A stretch of 64,000 nt of DNA from Candidatus Providencia siddallii (GCA_001457715.1 CVRF01000003.1:332403-396402), one strand, 5' to 3'. Positions 20,070 to 31,870 are shown, counted from the first letter of the stretch. The notes: generated by a model not told the origin, from the sequence alone. Numbers and translations are program-made.

Positions 20070-23000
20070 ATGGACGTTTTTCATAATTCACCTGCTTTAT
20101 CAATACATCAAACAAATAATTTAATGAATTTTTTTGTTAAAAACAATATTCCAATTATAAATATTTATGCTGAATATATTCACTTCATTGAGTTATTAAC
20201 ACCATTAAATTGCAATGAAAAAGAAAAACTAAATAAACTATTAACTTATGGACCTAATTTAAAAAAACAAAAATTAAATGGAAAATTAATTCTGGTCACA
20301 CCGAGATTAGGAACGATTTCATCATGGTCATCTAAAGCAACTGAAATAGCTAACAAATGCAACTTTAAACAAATAAAACGAATTGAACGTGGAATCGCAT
20401 ACTATGTACAAACAAAATTGTTAACTAAAACACAATGGAACATTGTGATTGAACAATTATATGATAAAATGATAGAGAATATATTTTTTTCTTTTTCAGA
20501 TGTTAATAAACTATTTATTTCTAAAAACCCATTACCAATAAAAATAATCGATATTCTTAAAAACTCACGACTTGCTTTAGAAATAGCTAATAAAGAAATG
20601 GGGCTAGCATTAACAAATCATGAAATTAATCATTTATTAAAAATATTCTTAAAATTAAAACGAAATCCTACAGACGTAGAATTGTATTCGTTTGCACAAA
20701 TAAACTCAGAACATTGTCGTCATAAAATTTTTAATGCTAATTTAATAATTAATGGAGAAACTAAAAATAAATCTCTTTTTAAAATGATTAAAAATACTTT
20801 TAAGAAAACTCCTGATTACGTATTATCTGCATACAAAGATAACTCAGCTGTAATAAAAGGTTTTTTTATTAATCATTTTTTTCCCGATTTAAATAATATT
20901 TATAAAATTCATAAAGAAAATTCAAATATTTTAATAAAGGCAGAAACTCATAATCACCCAACTGGTATTTCACCTTTTGCTGGAGCAGCAACTGGTTCTG
21001 GTGGTGAAATTCGTGATGAAGGATCCACTGGACGAGGTTCAAAACCAAAAGCAAGTTTAGTTGGTTTTTCAGTATCTAATCTTCGAATACCTGGTTTCGA
21101 ACAACCATGGGAAGAGGATTTTAGCAAACCAAATCGCATTGCCAGCGCACTAGATATTATAATAAAAGGATCATTAGGCAGTTCTTCATACAATAACGAA
21201 TTTGGTAGACCTACTTTAGTTGGATATTTTCGCACATATGAAGAAAAAATAAATATTTACAATAAAGAAGAGCTTTATGGTTACAATAAACCTATAATGT
21301 TAGTAGGAGGATTTGGAGTAATTCGATCTAATCAAATAAAAAAAGAAAATTTGATTGTTGGCACTAAGTTGATAATTCTTGGTGGAGCATCAATGAACAT
21401 TGGTCTTGGAGGTAGCTCAGCATCTTCAATAACATCAGGTCAACTAGACATTAATTTAGATTTTGCTTCTGTTCAGCGTGACAACGCTGAAATGGAAAGG
21501 CGTTGTCAAGAAGTTATAAATAAATGTTGGCAATTAGGTAATAACAATCCAATTTTATTTATTCATGATATTGGTGCTGGAGGATTATCTAATGCTGTAT
21601 TAGAACTATTAAATGAAGCTAAACTTGGTGGTAACTTTGAACTACGCAGTATTCTTAATTCTGAACAAAATATGAGTCCATTAGAAATTTGGTGCAATGA
21701 ATCACAAGAGCGATATCTTTTAGCGATAACAAAAAATCAACTTAATTTATTTTCATCCATTTGCAAACGTGAAAATACACCATTTATGATAATTGGTGAA
21801 ACAATAAAACAACGTAATTTAATATTAAATGATTCATTTTTTAAAAATCAACCAATTAATTTACCTATAAATATTTTAATCAATAAAACACATAAAACGT
21901 TTTTTAATATAAAAACATTTAAAAAAAAATTACAACCATTAAATAAAAATATAATTCATTTAAATGAAGCAATTAAACGTGTTTTAAGACTTCCATCAGT
22001 TGCTGAAAAAACATTCTTAATTACAATTAGTGATCGCAGCATAAGTGGGATGGTTTCTCGAGATCAAATGATTGGTCCATGGCAAGTACCTGTTGCTGAT
22101 TGTGCTGTAACAACTGCAAGCTTTGATAGTTATTATGGAGAATCAATGTCAATAGGTGAAAAACCAATAATTTCATTAATAAACTCAAGCTCTTCGGCAC
22201 GTATGGCGGTAGGAGAAGCGTTAACCAATATAGTTTGTTCTTATGTAAAAGATTTAAAACATATAAAATTATCTGCTAATTGGATGGCGGCAGCTAATCA
22301 TTTAGGAGAAAATACAGGATTATATGAAGCCGTAAAAACTATTAGCGAAGATCTTTGTCCAAAATTAGGTTTAACAATTCCAATAGGTAAAGACTCTATG
22401 TCAATGAAAACATGTTGGAAAAACAATGGATCAGAATATGTGATGATATCACCATTATCGTTAATAATCAGTGCATTCGGACTTGTTGAAGATGTACGCT
22501 TAACAGTAACACCTGAACTTAAATGTAACATTGATAATATATTAATTCTAATAGATCTTGGAAAAAACAACAATTCTTTAGGAGGATCAGCATTAGCACA
22601 GGTTTATCGTCAACTTGGGAATAACACACCAGATGTTCGTGATTCTAAATTATTATCTAATTTTTTTAAAACAATACAAAAATTAATTTTTGAACAAAAA
22701 TTATTAGCGTATCATGATCGTTCAGATGGTGGTTTATTTGTTACTTTAATTGAAATGACATTTGCAGGTCATTGTGGAATTAATATAGATATTAGTTCAT
22801 TTAATAATGATGTAATATCAATATTATTTAATGAAGAATTAGGAGCTGTAATTCAAATTCGTGCTGAAGATAAAAAATATATTGATAAATGTATTTCTGA
22901 GGCTGGTTTAAATAATTACTCACATTATTTAGGAAATGCAATTGATAATAATACTATTACTATCAGTAATAATGATAACATTATTTATAAAAAACCACGT

Positions 23001-23954
23001 AAAATTTTACGGCAATGGTGGAGTGAAACAACATGGCAAATACAACGAATACGTGATAATAAATTATGTGCCGATCAGGAATACGAATCAAAACAAGATG
23101 ATTCAGATCCAGGATTAAATTCTTATTTAATGTTTGATATAAATGATGATATTTCAGCTCCTTATATTTTATCAGGTATACGTCCAAAAGTAGCAATTTT
23201 ACGTGAACAAGGAATTAATTCACATACAGAAATGGCAGCTGCATTTTATTACGCAGGTTTTGATGCTATTGACGTACATATGAATGATTTATTATATAAT
23301 AATTTATCTCTTAATCAATTTAATGTTTTAGTTGCTTGCGGCGGATTTTCTTACGGAGATGTTCTTGGTGCAGGAGAGGGGTGGGCTAAATCAATTTTAT
23401 TTGATAATAGAATACGTGATAAATTTAAAACATTTTTTAATAGAAAAGATACACTGTCCCTTGGAGTTTGTAATGGTTGTCAGATGATGTCAAATTTACA
23501 TGAACTTATTCCAGGAGCAGAATATTGGCCACGTTTTGTACAAAACTTATCAGGACGTTTTGAATCTCGTTTTGTATTAGTAGAAATAACAAAAAATCCA
23601 TCTATTTTTCTAGATGGTATGAATGGATCTCAAATCCCAATAACTGTTTCACATGCTGAAGGGAAAATAGAAACACATTCAGATACGCAATTAAAAAATA
23701 TAGAAAATAACAATTTAGTTGCTATGCGTTTCATAAACAATTATGGAAAAATTACAGAACAATATCCAGCAAACCCAAACGGTTCAGTTAATGGAATTAC
23801 CTCAATAACGTCAATTGACGGACGCGCAACGATTATGATGCCACATCCTGAACGAGTTTTTCGAACAATAAATAATTCTTGGTATCCAAAAAATTGGGGT
23901 GAAAATAGTCCATGGATGCGAATTTTTCGCAATGCCCGTAAACAATTAGGTTAA
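20070..23954 (+). CDS. purL: phosphoribosylformylglycinamidine synthase
   Basis: PurL converts FGAR to FGAM with glutamine and ATP. The 1294-residue single-chain form matches Escherichia (1295). After the N-terminal domain come the two AIRS-like ATP-binding halves, with [37 protein letters not shown] and [18 protein letters not shown]. The C-terminal class I glutaminase has the nucleophile Cys in [11 protein letters not shown], then SHAEGK and HPERVFR. Motifs appear intact throughout. It ends 4 bases before the arm of a strong terminator. Together with purH and purD it supports a maintained purine pathway. Confidence 0.97.
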   Translation: MDVFHNSPALSIHQTNNLMNFFVKNNIPIINIYAEYIHFIELLTPLNCNEKEKLNKLLTYGPNLKKQKLNGKLILVTPRLGTISSWSSKATEIANKCNFKQIKRIERGIAYYVQTKLLTKTQWNIVIEQLYDKMIENIFFSFSDVNKLFISKNPLPIKIIDILKNSRLALEIANKEMGLALTNHEINHLLKIFLKLKRNPTDVELYSFAQINSEHCRHKIFNANLIINGETKNKSLFKMIKNTFKKTPDYVLSAYKDNSAVIKGFFINHFFPDLNNIYKIHKENSNILIKAETHNHPTGISPFAGAATGSGGEIRDEGSTGRGSKPKASLVGFSVSNLRIPGFEQPWEEDFSKPNRIASALDIIIKGSLGSSSYNNEFGRPTLVGYFRTYEEKINIYNKEELYGYNKPIMLVGGFGVIRSNQIKKENLIVGTKLIILGGASMNIGLGGSSASSITSGQLDINLDFASVQRDNAEMERRCQEVINKCWQLGNNNPILFIHDIGAGGLSNAVLELLNEAKLGGNFELRSILNSEQNMSPLEIWCNESQERYLLAITKNQLNLFSSICKRENTPFMIIGETIKQRNLILNDSFFKNQPINLPINILINKTHKTFFNIKTFKKKLQPLNKNIIHLNEAIKRVLRLPSVAEKTFLITISDRSISGMVSRDQMIGPWQVPVADCAVTTASFDSYYGESMSIGEKPIISLINSSSSARMAVGEALTNIVCSYVKDLKHIKLSANWMAAANHLGENTGLYEAVKTISEDLCPKLGLTIPIGKDSMSMKTCWKNNGSEYVMISPLSLIISAFGLVEDVRLTVTPELKCNIDNILILIDLGKNNNSLGGSALAQVYRQLGNNTPDVRDSKLLSNFFKTIQKLIFEQKLLAYHDRSDGGLFVTLIEMTFAGHCGINIDISSFNNDVISILFNEELGAVIQIRAEDKKYIDKCISEAGLNNYSHYLGNAIDNNTITISNNDNIIYKKPRKILRQWWSETTWQIQRIRDNKLCADQEYESKQDDSDPGLNSYLMFDINDDISAPYILSGIRPKVAILREQGINSHTEMAAAFYYAGFDAIDVHMNDLLYNNLSLNQFNVLVACGGFSYGDVLGAGEGWAKSILFDNRIRDKFKTFFNRKDTLSLGVCNGCQMMSNLHELIPGAEYWPRFVQNLSGRFESRFVLVEITKNPSIFLDGMNGSQIPITVSHAEGKIETHSDTQLKNIENNNLVAMRFINNYGKITEQYPANPNGSVNGITSITSIDGRATIMMPHPERVFRTINNSWYPKNWGENSPWMRIFRNARKQLG

Positions 23955-23957
23955 ACT

Positions 23958-24028
23958 ATTTACTACATATTATTATTTAATTTTAAAACATTTTAAAATT
24001 AAATAATAATATGTAGTAAATTTTTCTT
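23958..24028 (+). terminator. 31-bp perfect hairpin plus T-run, purL terminator
   Basis: Arms 23958-23988 and 23991-24021 are exact reverse complements with a 2-base loop, followed by TTTTTCTT. It starts 4 bases after the purL stop. This is the clearest intrinsic terminator shape in the window, although the stem is mostly A/T. Confidence 0.75.
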
Positions 24029-24160
24029 AAAATACAAATTAATAAAACTAATTTTAAAAATAAAAATATCATCAGAAAATGAATATAAAAACAATATCAA
24101 AATATTAATTTAAAATAAAATTGAAAACATATCAAATGTAATTCAAATTTAGAATTAATA

Positions 24161-24189
24161 TTGACATTAAAAAATAAATTAATTACAAT
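24161..24189 (+). promoter_or_regulatory. sigma-70-like promoter upstream of nadE
   Basis: TTGACA (24161-24166) and TACAAT (24184-24189) are separated by 17 bases. It lies after the purL terminator and about 240 bases before nadE, giving a predicted leader of about 230 bases. Confidence 0.45.
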
Positions 24190-24426
24190 AAAATTGTATA
24201 ATAATTTAATTAATTAAAATATAATAATATATAATTTTAAAAATATTTTTTATATTATTAAAAATAATAAACACCACAAAATATATTTTTTTTATAATGA
24301 ATATTATTCATAATATTATTTTTATTTAAAATAAAAACTTTAAAGTTTTTATAAAAATAAATATAATTTTTATAAAACTTTTCATAAAAAACTAATAAAC
24401 TTTATATTATATTAAAACAATTATTT

Positions 24427-26052
24427 ATGAAACGAAAACTTAATATATTATTAGCACAATTAAACTGGATAGTAGGAGATATTGAAAATAATTGTGAACG
24501 AATGTTAAAAATATTTAAAGCTTATACTAAATATACTGATATTATTATGTTTTCAGAATTATCTTTAACTGGTTATCCAGCAGAAGATCTAATTTTTCGT
24601 ATGGATTTTAAAAATCGTTGTTTAACTCAATTAAAACGATTACAAACAATAAGCAACAATAAAACTGCAATTATTGTTGGTCATCCATGGTATGAAAAAA
24701 AAAATATTTATAATGTATTATCGTTTTTTTTTCAAGGAAAATTACTTATTAGATATTTTAAACAAAAATTACTTAATTATGGTGTTTTCGATGAACTTCG
24801 TTATTTTTCAACTAAACAAACTTATTGTGTAGTTAATTTTAAAAATTATCGTATAGGAACTATAATATCAGAAGATATTTGTTATAACAAATGTATTGAT
24901 GTTTTAAAAAATAAAAAAACAGAACTATTATTGACTACTAACGCATTACCTTTTAGTTTACATAAAGAACATTATCTTGATAAATTATTAATTAACTGTT
25001 GTAAAAATATTAACGCACCTGTTATATATCTAAATCAAGTTGGAGGTCAAGATGAATTAGTTTTTGATGGTAATTCGAAGATAATAACAAACAATGGTAA
25101 GCAAATTTATAATTTCGCTAGATTTAAAGAACAAATAGATACCATCTCTTTCAATAATCTATCACTTATTAAAAAATTTCAAAAAATAAAAAAAACATCA
25201 ACTATAGCTAATATTTATCAAGCATTAGTTATGGCAACTAAAGATTATTTTAATAAAAATAAATTTGAAAAAATAATTTTAGGTTTATCTGGTGGAATTG
25301 ATTCAGGAATAACAACAACAATAGCTGTTGACGCTGTAGGTCAAGATCGCGTTCAAGCGGTAATGATGCCATTTCGTTACACAACAGAAGCTAGTATTAA
25401 TAATGCAAAAACACAAGCAAATTTATTAAAAATAGAATTTAATATTATTTCTATTGAACCAATATTTGATATATTGATAACACAATTACATACAATAATC
25501 AAGAATATAAAACAAGAATCTATTGTAACAGAAAATTTACAAGCGCGTTGTCGCGCAATTATATTATTAGCTATATCAAATAAATTTAATAGTTTAATAT
25601 TAACAACAAGCAATAAAAGCGAAGTTGCTGTAGGTTATTCAACTTTATATGGTGATACAGCAGGTGGTTTTAATGTATTAAAAGATATATCTAAAACATT
25701 GGTTTTTAAACTAGCTAAATATCGTAATACAATATCTCAAGTTATTCCTAAAAGTATAATTAATAGAAAACCATCAGCGGAGTTATCCAATAATCAATTT
25801 GATCAAGACACATTGCCTCCTTATAATATTTTAGATCAAATAATAAAAGGTTATGTAGAAAAAGATCTTTCAGAAAATGAGTTAATCAAACTTAGATTTG
25901 ATAAAAAAATAGTACAAAAAGTTATTTCTCTTATAAATTTTTATGAATACAAAAGACGTCAATCTCCAATTGGACCAAAAATCACAACACGTAGTTTTGG
26001 TAAAGATCGTCGCTACCCAATAACATCTTCATTTAATAATAAAAATAGATAA
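24427..26052 (+). CDS. nadE: NAD+ synthetase, two-domain (glutamine-type) form with altered glutaminase site
   Basis: NadE amidates nicotinic acid adenine dinucleotide to NAD+. This 541-residue form has an N-terminal nitrilase-like glutaminase (about 1-260) and a C-terminal synthetase with SGGIDS, TTSNKSEVAVGYSTLYGD and KRRQSPIGPKITTRSFGKDRRYP. Escherichia has only the short ammonia-dependent enzyme; the long form occurs in other Enterobacterales. The glutaminase Glu (E44, FSELSLTGYP) and Lys (K112, FKQKLLNYGVFDE) are present. The nucleophile position, normally Cys in ICEDIW, is Ser148 (ISEDIC), so glutamine use is doubtful. The synthetase domain looks functional. Confidence 0.93.
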   Translation: MKRKLNILLAQLNWIVGDIENNCERMLKIFKAYTKYTDIIMFSELSLTGYPAEDLIFRMDFKNRCLTQLKRLQTISNNKTAIIVGHPWYEKKNIYNVLSFFFQGKLLIRYFKQKLLNYGVFDELRYFSTKQTYCVVNFKNYRIGTIISEDICYNKCIDVLKNKKTELLLTTNALPFSLHKEHYLDKLLINCCKNINAPVIYLNQVGGQDELVFDGNSKIITNNGKQIYNFARFKEQIDTISFNNLSLIKKFQKIKKTSTIANIYQALVMATKDYFNKNKFEKIILGLSGGIDSGITTTIAVDAVGQDRVQAVMMPFRYTTEASINNAKTQANLLKIEFNIISIEPIFDILITQLHTIIKNIKQESIVTENLQARCRAIILLAISNKFNSLILTTSNKSEVAVGYSTLYGDTAGGFNVLKDISKTLVFKLAKYRNTISQVIPKSIINRKPSAELSNNQFDQDTLPPYNILDQIIKGYVEKDLSENELIKLRFDKKIVQKVISLINFYEYKRRQSPIGPKITTRSFGKDRRYPITSSFNNKNR

Positions 26053-26405
26053 AATATTTAATTTTTAAATGATTTAACATAAAAATATTTGATTAAATTA
26101 ATATTTTATATATTAACTTTTTTATATTTAAATTAAATAAAAATATTAGTTTTATAATTTAATAAAAGTAAATAATATATATTAATATATTAAATAAATT
26201 AAATACTATAATTTTTAATTTAAAATTATATTTTACATATATATCTTATAATTTATTTGAATAATTTATATTAAAATATAAATTATAATTATATACATAT
26301 ATTATAAATAATTAAATATTAAAAAATATTAAATTATTTTTTTTAAAAATCATAGTTATTTATATTATCTAAAAATATTTTTATATAAATTTAGGAAAAA
26401 ATAAA
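26053..26405. other. spacer between nadE and glyA
   Basis: No gene is seen. glnB and hmp, often near glyA in relatives, are absent. An AGGAAAA ribosome site for glyA lies at its end. Confidence 0.5.
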
Positions 26406-27662
26406 ATGTTAAAATACAAAATTAATATTTCAGATTACGATATAGAATTATGGAATGCAATGGAAAAAGAAAAACAACGTCAAGAAGAACATATTGAATT
26501 AATTGCTTCTGAAAATTATACAAGCCAATTAGTAATGCAAGCACAAGGTTCTCAATTAACAAATAAATACGCGGAAGGTTATCCAGGTAAACGTTATTAT
26601 GGTGGATGCAAGTATATTGATATTATTGAACAGTTAGCTATTGATAGAGCTAAAAAAATATTTAACGCAAACTATGCTAATGTACAACCCCATTCAGGTT
26701 CACAAGCTAACGCAGCAGTTTATATGGCTTTTTTACAACCAGGAGATACATTATTAGGTATGAGTTTAGATTGTGGCGGACATTTAACTCATGGAGCAGC
26801 TATAAATTTCTCAGGTAAACTATATAATAGTATTTCATATGGAGTTAATGAAGATGGTGAAATAAATTACGATGAAATTAAATCAAAAGCTAAAAAACAT
26901 AAACCAAAAATGATAGTTGCTGGTTTTTCTGCATATTCAGGTATAATTAATTGGGATAAAATAAGAGAAATAGCAGATAGCGTAAATAGTTATTTATTAG
27001 TAGATATGTCACATGTAGCCGGATTAATTGCTGCTGGTATATATCCAAATCCAGTTCCATATGCCCATGTTGTAACAAGTACAACACATAAAACATTAGC
27101 TGGACCTCGTGGTGGATTAATTCTTTCAAAAGAAAAAGATATCAAAATACACAAGAAAATTAATTCAGCGGTGTTTCCTGGTTTACAAGGTGGTCCTTTA
27201 TTACATGTTATTGCTGGAAAAGCAATAGCGCTAAAAGAAGCAATGGAACCTAAATTTAAAATTTATCAACAACAAACTGTTATTAATGCAAAAACGATGG
27301 TAAAAATTTTTCAAAAAAATAACTATAAAATAATTTCTAATAAAACTGAAAATCACTTATTTTTAATTGATTTAATTAATAAAAATATTACTGGTAATAT
27401 TGCAGAAATTGCATTAAGTGATGCAAAAATTATAGTTAATAAAAATAATATTCCTCACGATTCTAAAAGCCCTATTATTACTTCTGGTATACGTATAGGA
27501 TCCCCTGCAATAACTCGTCGCGGTTTTAAAGAAAAAGAAACATCTGAACTTACAAAATGGATATGTAATATTTTAAATGATATTTCTAATAAAAAAACAA
27601 TTGAAAATATTAAAGAAAAAGTAATAAATATATGTAAAAAATTTCCAGTTTATAACTTATAA
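26406..27662 (+). CDS. glyA: serine hydroxymethyltransferase
   Basis: GlyA interconverts serine and glycine and loads tetrahydrofolate with one-carbon units used by purine and thymidylate synthesis. The 418-residue PLP enzyme is full length (Escherichia 417). [21 protein letters not shown], the PLP lysine in [14 protein letters not shown] and the C-terminal [15 protein letters not shown] are intact. It faces glmS across a 210-base convergent spacer. Glycine from this enzyme is the PurD substrate. Confidence 0.97.
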   Translation: MLKYKINISDYDIELWNAMEKEKQRQEEHIELIASENYTSQLVMQAQGSQLTNKYAEGYPGKRYYGGCKYIDIIEQLAIDRAKKIFNANYANVQPHSGSQANAAVYMAFLQPGDTLLGMSLDCGGHLTHGAAINFSGKLYNSISYGVNEDGEINYDEIKSKAKKHKPKMIVAGFSAYSGIINWDKIREIADSVNSYLLVDMSHVAGLIAAGIYPNPVPYAHVVTSTTHKTLAGPRGGLILSKEKDIKIHKKINSAVFPGLQGGPLLHVIAGKAIALKEAMEPKFKIYQQQTVINAKTMVKIFQKNNYKIISNKTENHLFLIDLINKNITGNIAEIALSDAKIIVNKNNIPHDSKSPIITSGIRIGSPAITRRGFKEKETSELTKWICNILNDISNKKTIENIKEKVINICKKFPVYNL

Positions 27663-27783
27663 TTTAATTTAAAACTAATATCAAATATATTTTAATACAC
27701 TGATATTATTATAATTTTAAAATTAAAATATTTAAAATTTAAATAAACGCTACTACGCATAAGTAATTTTATTAATTTAATTA

Positions 27784-27810
27784 ATAAAAATAATATAATA
27801 TTATTTTTAT
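27784..27810. terminator. near-perfect palindrome between convergent glyA and glmS
   Basis: ATAAAAATAATAT (27784-27796) and its reverse complement (27798-27810) flank one base. It sits between converging genes, so it may terminate both. The stem is pure A/T and its function is inferred. Confidence 0.35.
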
Positions 27811-27872
27811 ATTCATCTTTTAAAGTAAAAATAACTTATATGAACAAAACTATATGTATTAATGAATAATAA

Positions 27873-29708
27873 TTATTCTACTGTTACTGATTTTGCTAAA
27901 TTTCTAGGTTGATCAATATCTGTTCCTTTTATTAAAGATACATGATATGCTAATAATTGTAAAGGAATAATATAAAAAATAGGTGCTACTAATTCATTAA
28001 CATTAGGTAATAATATAATTTTCATATTTTCTTTAGAAATAAAACCTGCATTCTCATCAGTAAATATATATAATAAACCACCACGAGCACGTACTTCTTC
28101 TACATTAGATTTCAATTTTTCTAATAATTTATTATTAGGAGCAATAATTATTACTGGTATATCAGTATTAATTAATGCTAATGGTCCATGTTTTAATTCA
28201 CCTGCAGCATATGCTTCTGCATGAATATATGAAACTTCTTTTAATTTTAACGCTCCTTCAACAGCAATAGGAAAATAAAGACCTCGTCCGAGAAAAAGTG
28301 CATGTTGTTTATCTAAAAAATCTTCAGCAACTTTTTCAATAATTTTATATTGTAATAAAAAAGATTCAATGTACGCTGGTAAAGAGCATAATGCATTAAT
28401 AATATTTTTTTCTAAATTAAATTTTATATTTTTTAAACTACCAATATACGCCACTAACATTAGTAATACTGTTAATTGAGTTGTAAATGCTTTTGTTGAT
28501 GCTACACCTATTTCAGGACCAGCTTTTGTTATTAATGAAAATTTAGATTCACGAACTAATGAAGAATTAGTTACATTACATATAGCCAAAGAAGTTAAAT
28601 ATTTTAATTTATTTGATAAACGTAAAGCAGCTAAAGTATCTGCTGTTTCACCTGATTGAGATACAACAATCATTAAACTATTTTTATGATATACATGTTT
28701 TCTATAACGATATTCAGAAGCAATTTCAACATCACAAGAAATATTTGCTAATGATTCAAACCAATAACGTGCAACCATTCCTGCATTATATGATGTTCCA
28801 CAAGCTACAATTTGTATGTGTTCGATCTGATATAAAATCTTTCTTGCTTCTATACCTAATTCATCACCAAAATCTATAGTGTTATTTTTGGTAAAACGTC
28901 CTTCAGTAGCTTGTTTTATAGCTGTAGGTTGTTCATATATTTCTTTTTGCATATAATGACGATAATTTCCTTTATTAAAAACGTCAAAATGAATATTTGA
29001 TTCTATCTCTTTACGTTTCACCTCTACATTATTTTTATCAAAAATACGAACAGAACGACGTCTTAATTCTGCAATATCACCTTCTTCAAGATAAATAAAA
29101 CGTCTTGTTACAGGTAATAATGCTAATTTATCTGACGCAAAAAAATTCTCTCCAACGCCTAACCCAATAATTAATGAATTACCAGAACAAGCACCAATTA
29201 ATAATTCTGAAATACGACTATCCATAATAACAATACTGTATACACCAAATAATTGTTTAGTAACACATTGAACAGCTTTTTTAAAATTATCACATTTTTT
29301 ATATTCATAATGAACGAGATGAGCAATAACTTCTGTATCTGTATCAGAATTAAAAATATACCCTAATTTTTGGAGATTTTTTTTAATTTCTAAATAATTT
29401 TCAATTATACCATTATGAACTACAGCAATGTAATCCGATGTATGAGGATGAGCATTTCGTTCACATGGAACACCATGTGTTGCCCATCTTGTATGTGCAA
29501 TTCCAGTTCCTCCGGAAATATATTTTTTATTTACTTCTTTTGCTAAAAATTCAACTTTACCTACTTCACGTAATTTCTGCAAACATCCATTACGATTAAT
29601 AACTGCCATACCTGCTGAATCATAACCACGATACTCTAGTCTACGGAGACCTTCTATTAAAATCTCTGCAATATCACGTTGTGCAACTGCGCCTATAATT
29701 CCACACAT
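27873..29708 (-). CDS. glmS: glutamine-fructose-6-phosphate aminotransferase (isomerizing)
   Basis: GlmS makes glucosamine 6-phosphate, the entry step to UDP-GlcNAc for peptidoglycan and LPS. The 611-residue product has the N-terminal glutaminase with nucleophile Cys2 (MCGIIGA), HTRWATHG and HNGIIENY. Two SIS isomerase domains follow ([20 protein letters not shown]) and the C-terminal [11 protein letters not shown]. It lies 142 bases after glmU, the ancestral glmUS order. No ribosome site is evident. An A/T palindrome in the glmU-glmS spacer might separate or process the transcript. Confidence 0.97.
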   Translation of the reverse strand: MCGIIGAVAQRDIAEILIEGLRRLEYRGYDSAGMAVINRNGCLQKLREVGKVEFLAKEVNKKYISGGTGIAHTRWATHGVPCERNAHPHTSDYIAVVHNGIIENYLEIKKNLQKLGYIFNSDTDTEVIAHLVHYEYKKCDNFKKAVQCVTKQLFGVYSIVIMDSRISELLIGACSGNSLIIGLGVGENFFASDKLALLPVTRRFIYLEEGDIAELRRRSVRIFDKNNVEVKRKEIESNIHFDVFNKGNYRHYMQKEIYEQPTAIKQATEGRFTKNNTIDFGDELGIEARKILYQIEHIQIVACGTSYNAGMVARYWFESLANISCDVEIASEYRYRKHVYHKNSLMIVVSQSGETADTLAALRLSNKLKYLTSLAICNVTNSSLVRESKFSLITKAGPEIGVASTKAFTTQLTVLLMLVAYIGSLKNIKFNLEKNIINALCSLPAYIESFLLQYKIIEKVAEDFLDKQHALFLGRGLYFPIAVEGALKLKEVSYIHAEAYAAGELKHGPLALINTDIPVIIIAPNNKLLEKLKSNVEEVRARGGLLYIFTDENAGFISKENMKIILLPNVNELVAPIFYIIPLQLLAYHVSLIKGTDIDQPRNLAKSVTVE

Positions 29709-29738
29709 AAATTATTAATTTTCAAAAAAAAAAATAAG

Positions 29739-29764
29739 TTATAATTAAATTAATTTAATTATAA
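29739..29764 (-). repeat. 26-base palindrome in the glmU-glmS spacer
   Basis: TTATAATTAAATT and its exact reverse complement abut at 29739-29764. It lies 30 bases before the glmS start. It could be a weak terminator or processing site; in Escherichia the glmUS mRNA is cleaved in this spacer. Function is inferred. Confidence 0.35.
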
Positions 29765-29850
29765 TGTTTAAATAACATAAACAGCAAAACAATAAAACTA
29801 TTTCATATATTTTAATAATATTTATTAAATAAATAAATTTTTACCAAAAA

Positions 29851-31224
29851 CTATTTATTTTTTTTAGTTGGTCTCTTCCAATTTTTAATATGAATTTGTT
29901 TCATACGACTTATAATTAACCCCGACTCCTTTATATCAGAAGTTACAGTAGTACCAGCACCTATTGTTGTTCCTTTTATTATTGAAATTGGTGCTATTAA
30001 TTGAGTATCAGAACCAATAAAAACATCATCTTCTATTATAGTTTTATGCTTATTAGCTCCATCATAATTACAAGTAATTGTACCAGCACCTATATTAACA
30101 TTATCACCTATTTTAGCATCTCCTATATAACTTAAATGGCCTATTTTAGAAGATAATCCAAGTAAAGATTTTTTTATTTCAACAAAATTACCAATATGTG
30201 ATTTACTTTCTAATTTAGTACCAGGACGTAATCTAGAAAAAGGACCAACAATACAATCTGTAGACAATTCAGAGTTATCTATTATTGTATATGGTTTAAT
30301 TATTGTATTTTCACCTATAATACAATTTTTTAAAATACAACCTGATTCAATCTTAACATTGTTTCCTAATACAACATTCCCTTCTATAATAACATTGGTA
30401 TCTATAACAACGTCTATTCCACACACTAAAGTTCCCCTGATATCAACACGAGATGGATCTAATAATGTAACACCTGATAATAATAATTTCTCAACTTGTT
30501 TTTTTTGATAAATACGTTCCAATGTAGCAAGTTCTAATCTATTATTTATTCCATAACTTTCAATTGAATCATTTGAATAAATAGTATTAATTTTGTTGCC
30601 TTCTTCATGAGATATAGCTATTATTTTGGTTAGATAATACTCTTTTTGTATATTATCATTATTTAATTGATTCAACCAACGCTTTAAATCTTTAGCGTTT
30701 GCAATCATAATTCCGGTATTAACTTCTTTAATTTTACATTCTTCTTCAGTTGCATCTATTTCTTCTGTTACACCAACAACATTATTATTATTTCTAATAA
30801 CTCGACCATAACCTTTTGGGTTATCTAAAATAGTTGTAATTAAACCTATTCCACCATAAGGTTTAATTTTTATAAGACGATTCAAAATTTTTTTTGTTAT
30901 TAATGGTACATCACCATATAATATAATTATATTTTCATCATCTTGAAAATATTCAGCGGCAAGTTGAACAGCATGACCTGTACCAAGTTGTTTTGTTTGT
31001 AAAACCCAAATTAACCCTTGTTCTCCTATTTTTTTTTTAAAAAAATCACCATTTTGTCCATATATTAAATAAATTTTTGATGCATCCATAGATTTTGCTG
31101 TATCAATAACATACTGAATTATTGGTTTTCCTGCTAAAAAGTGAAAAACTTTAGGTAAATTTGAACACATTCTAATACTGTTACCAGCAGCTAAAATAAT
31201 AATACTTTTTTTTTGTTTAATCAT
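29851..31224 (-). CDS. glmU: bifunctional UDP-GlcNAc pyrophosphorylase / GlcN-1-P acetyltransferase
   Basis: GlmU acetylates glucosamine 1-phosphate and then makes UDP-GlcNAc. The 457-residue product has an N-terminal uridylyltransferase domain (about 1-228) and a C-terminal left-handed beta-helix with the RPGTKLESKSHIGNFVEIKKS and GAGTITCNYDGANKHKT motifs. In the uridylyltransferase loop, normally AAGKGTRM, it reads AAGNSIRM (residues 12-19): R18 is kept but G16 and T17 are changed. The following SNLPKVFH is conserved. An AAGGTTAAAATG stretch upstream may hold its ribosome site. atpC is not upstream as it is in relatives. Confidence 0.95.
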   Translation of the reverse strand: MIKQKKSIIILAAGNSIRMCSNLPKVFHFLAGKPIIQYVIDTAKSMDASKIYLIYGQNGDFFKKKIGEQGLIWVLQTKQLGTGHAVQLAAEYFQDDENIIILYGDVPLITKKILNRLIKIKPYGGIGLITTILDNPKGYGRVIRNNNNVVGVTEEIDATEEECKIKEVNTGIMIANAKDLKRWLNQLNNDNIQKEYYLTKIIAISHEEGNKINTIYSNDSIESYGINNRLELATLERIYQKKQVEKLLLSGVTLLDPSRVDIRGTLVCGIDVVIDTNVIIEGNVVLGNNVKIESGCILKNCIIGENTIIKPYTIIDNSELSTDCIVGPFSRLRPGTKLESKSHIGNFVEIKKSLLGLSSKIGHLSYIGDAKIGDNVNIGAGTITCNYDGANKHKTIIEDDVFIGSDTQLIAPISIIKGTTIGAGTTVTSDIKESGLIISRMKQIHIKNWKRPTKKNK

Positions 31225-31459
31225 ATTTTTATCATTTTAACCTTAAAAGTTTAAATATTAGTTTTATAAACTGTGTTAATAGATTAACATAATTTGTATT
31301 ATCTGTGATAAATTAATTATTTATTTATTTTTATTATTTATATATTATTTCTTTGTTTTTACATTCAAATACTTATTAATTAATAATTAATAATACTACG
31401 AATTATATATGTAAATACTTTAAAAAAATTTAAAAATTTTTATATAGTTTATTTTGTAA

Positions 31460-31487
31460 GTTTACAAGAATATATATTCTTGTAAAC
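31460..31487. repeat. 28-base perfect palindrome in the mnmG-glmU spacer
   Basis: GTTTACAAGAATAT followed by its exact reverse complement. It contains more G/C than the surrounding sequence and could be a retained terminator of a deleted operon. Confidence 0.45.
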
Positions 31488-31520
31488 ATAAAAAAGATTT
31501 AAACAACAAAAATAACTAAT

Positions 31521-31560
31521 ATATAAATTATTATTTTATGTATAAAATAATAATTTATAT
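31521..31560. repeat. 19-bp inverted repeat in the mnmG-glmU spacer
   Basis: Arms 31521-31539 and 31542-31560 are exact reverse complements around GT. It lies 33 bases from the 28-base palindrome. Confidence 0.4.
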
Positions 31561-31811
31561 TATATATTACACAATCTTTTATCTGAGATAAATTGATATA
31601 AATAATAACTATAAATTTTAATTTTTTTTTAGACTGACTAAACAATATTTTTCATAATTAAAGTTTATTAAAATATAGCAAATTTACTTTTAGTTAAAAA
31701 TAATACTATTATATATTTTTTTATTTATAAATTTATTATTTTATATATGGTTTAATATAATTAATTTTTATCTATTTAAAATACATAATTATATTTATAA
31801 TTTTATTTTAA

Positions 31812-31870
31812 ATAACTACATATATTATTTAATATATTTTTATAAACTATTAAATAATATATATAGTTAT
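31812..31870. repeat. 23-bp inverted repeat with one mismatch
   Basis: Arms 31812-31834 and 31848-31870 pair except for one C/A position, with a 13-base loop. It is the third such element in the same spacer, possibly the mnmG terminator. Confidence 0.4.

Larger units (their letters stand above)
23955..24426. other. spacer between purL and nadE
   Basis: No gene is seen. It holds the purL terminator (23958-24028) and a promoter-like pair for nadE (24161-24189). Confidence 0.5.

Noticed and set aside
20954..21235. Open frames opposite the conserved part of purL
   Set aside because: They are antisense reading frames of a strongly conserved gene, with no homology or ribosome site; similar shadows occur opposite yegH, degQ, valS and recB.
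27746..27764. Short G/C-containing stretch CGCTACTACGCATAAG after glyA
   Set aside because: Too short for a known RNA and forms only a 4-bp stem; could be a terminator fragment but not supportable.
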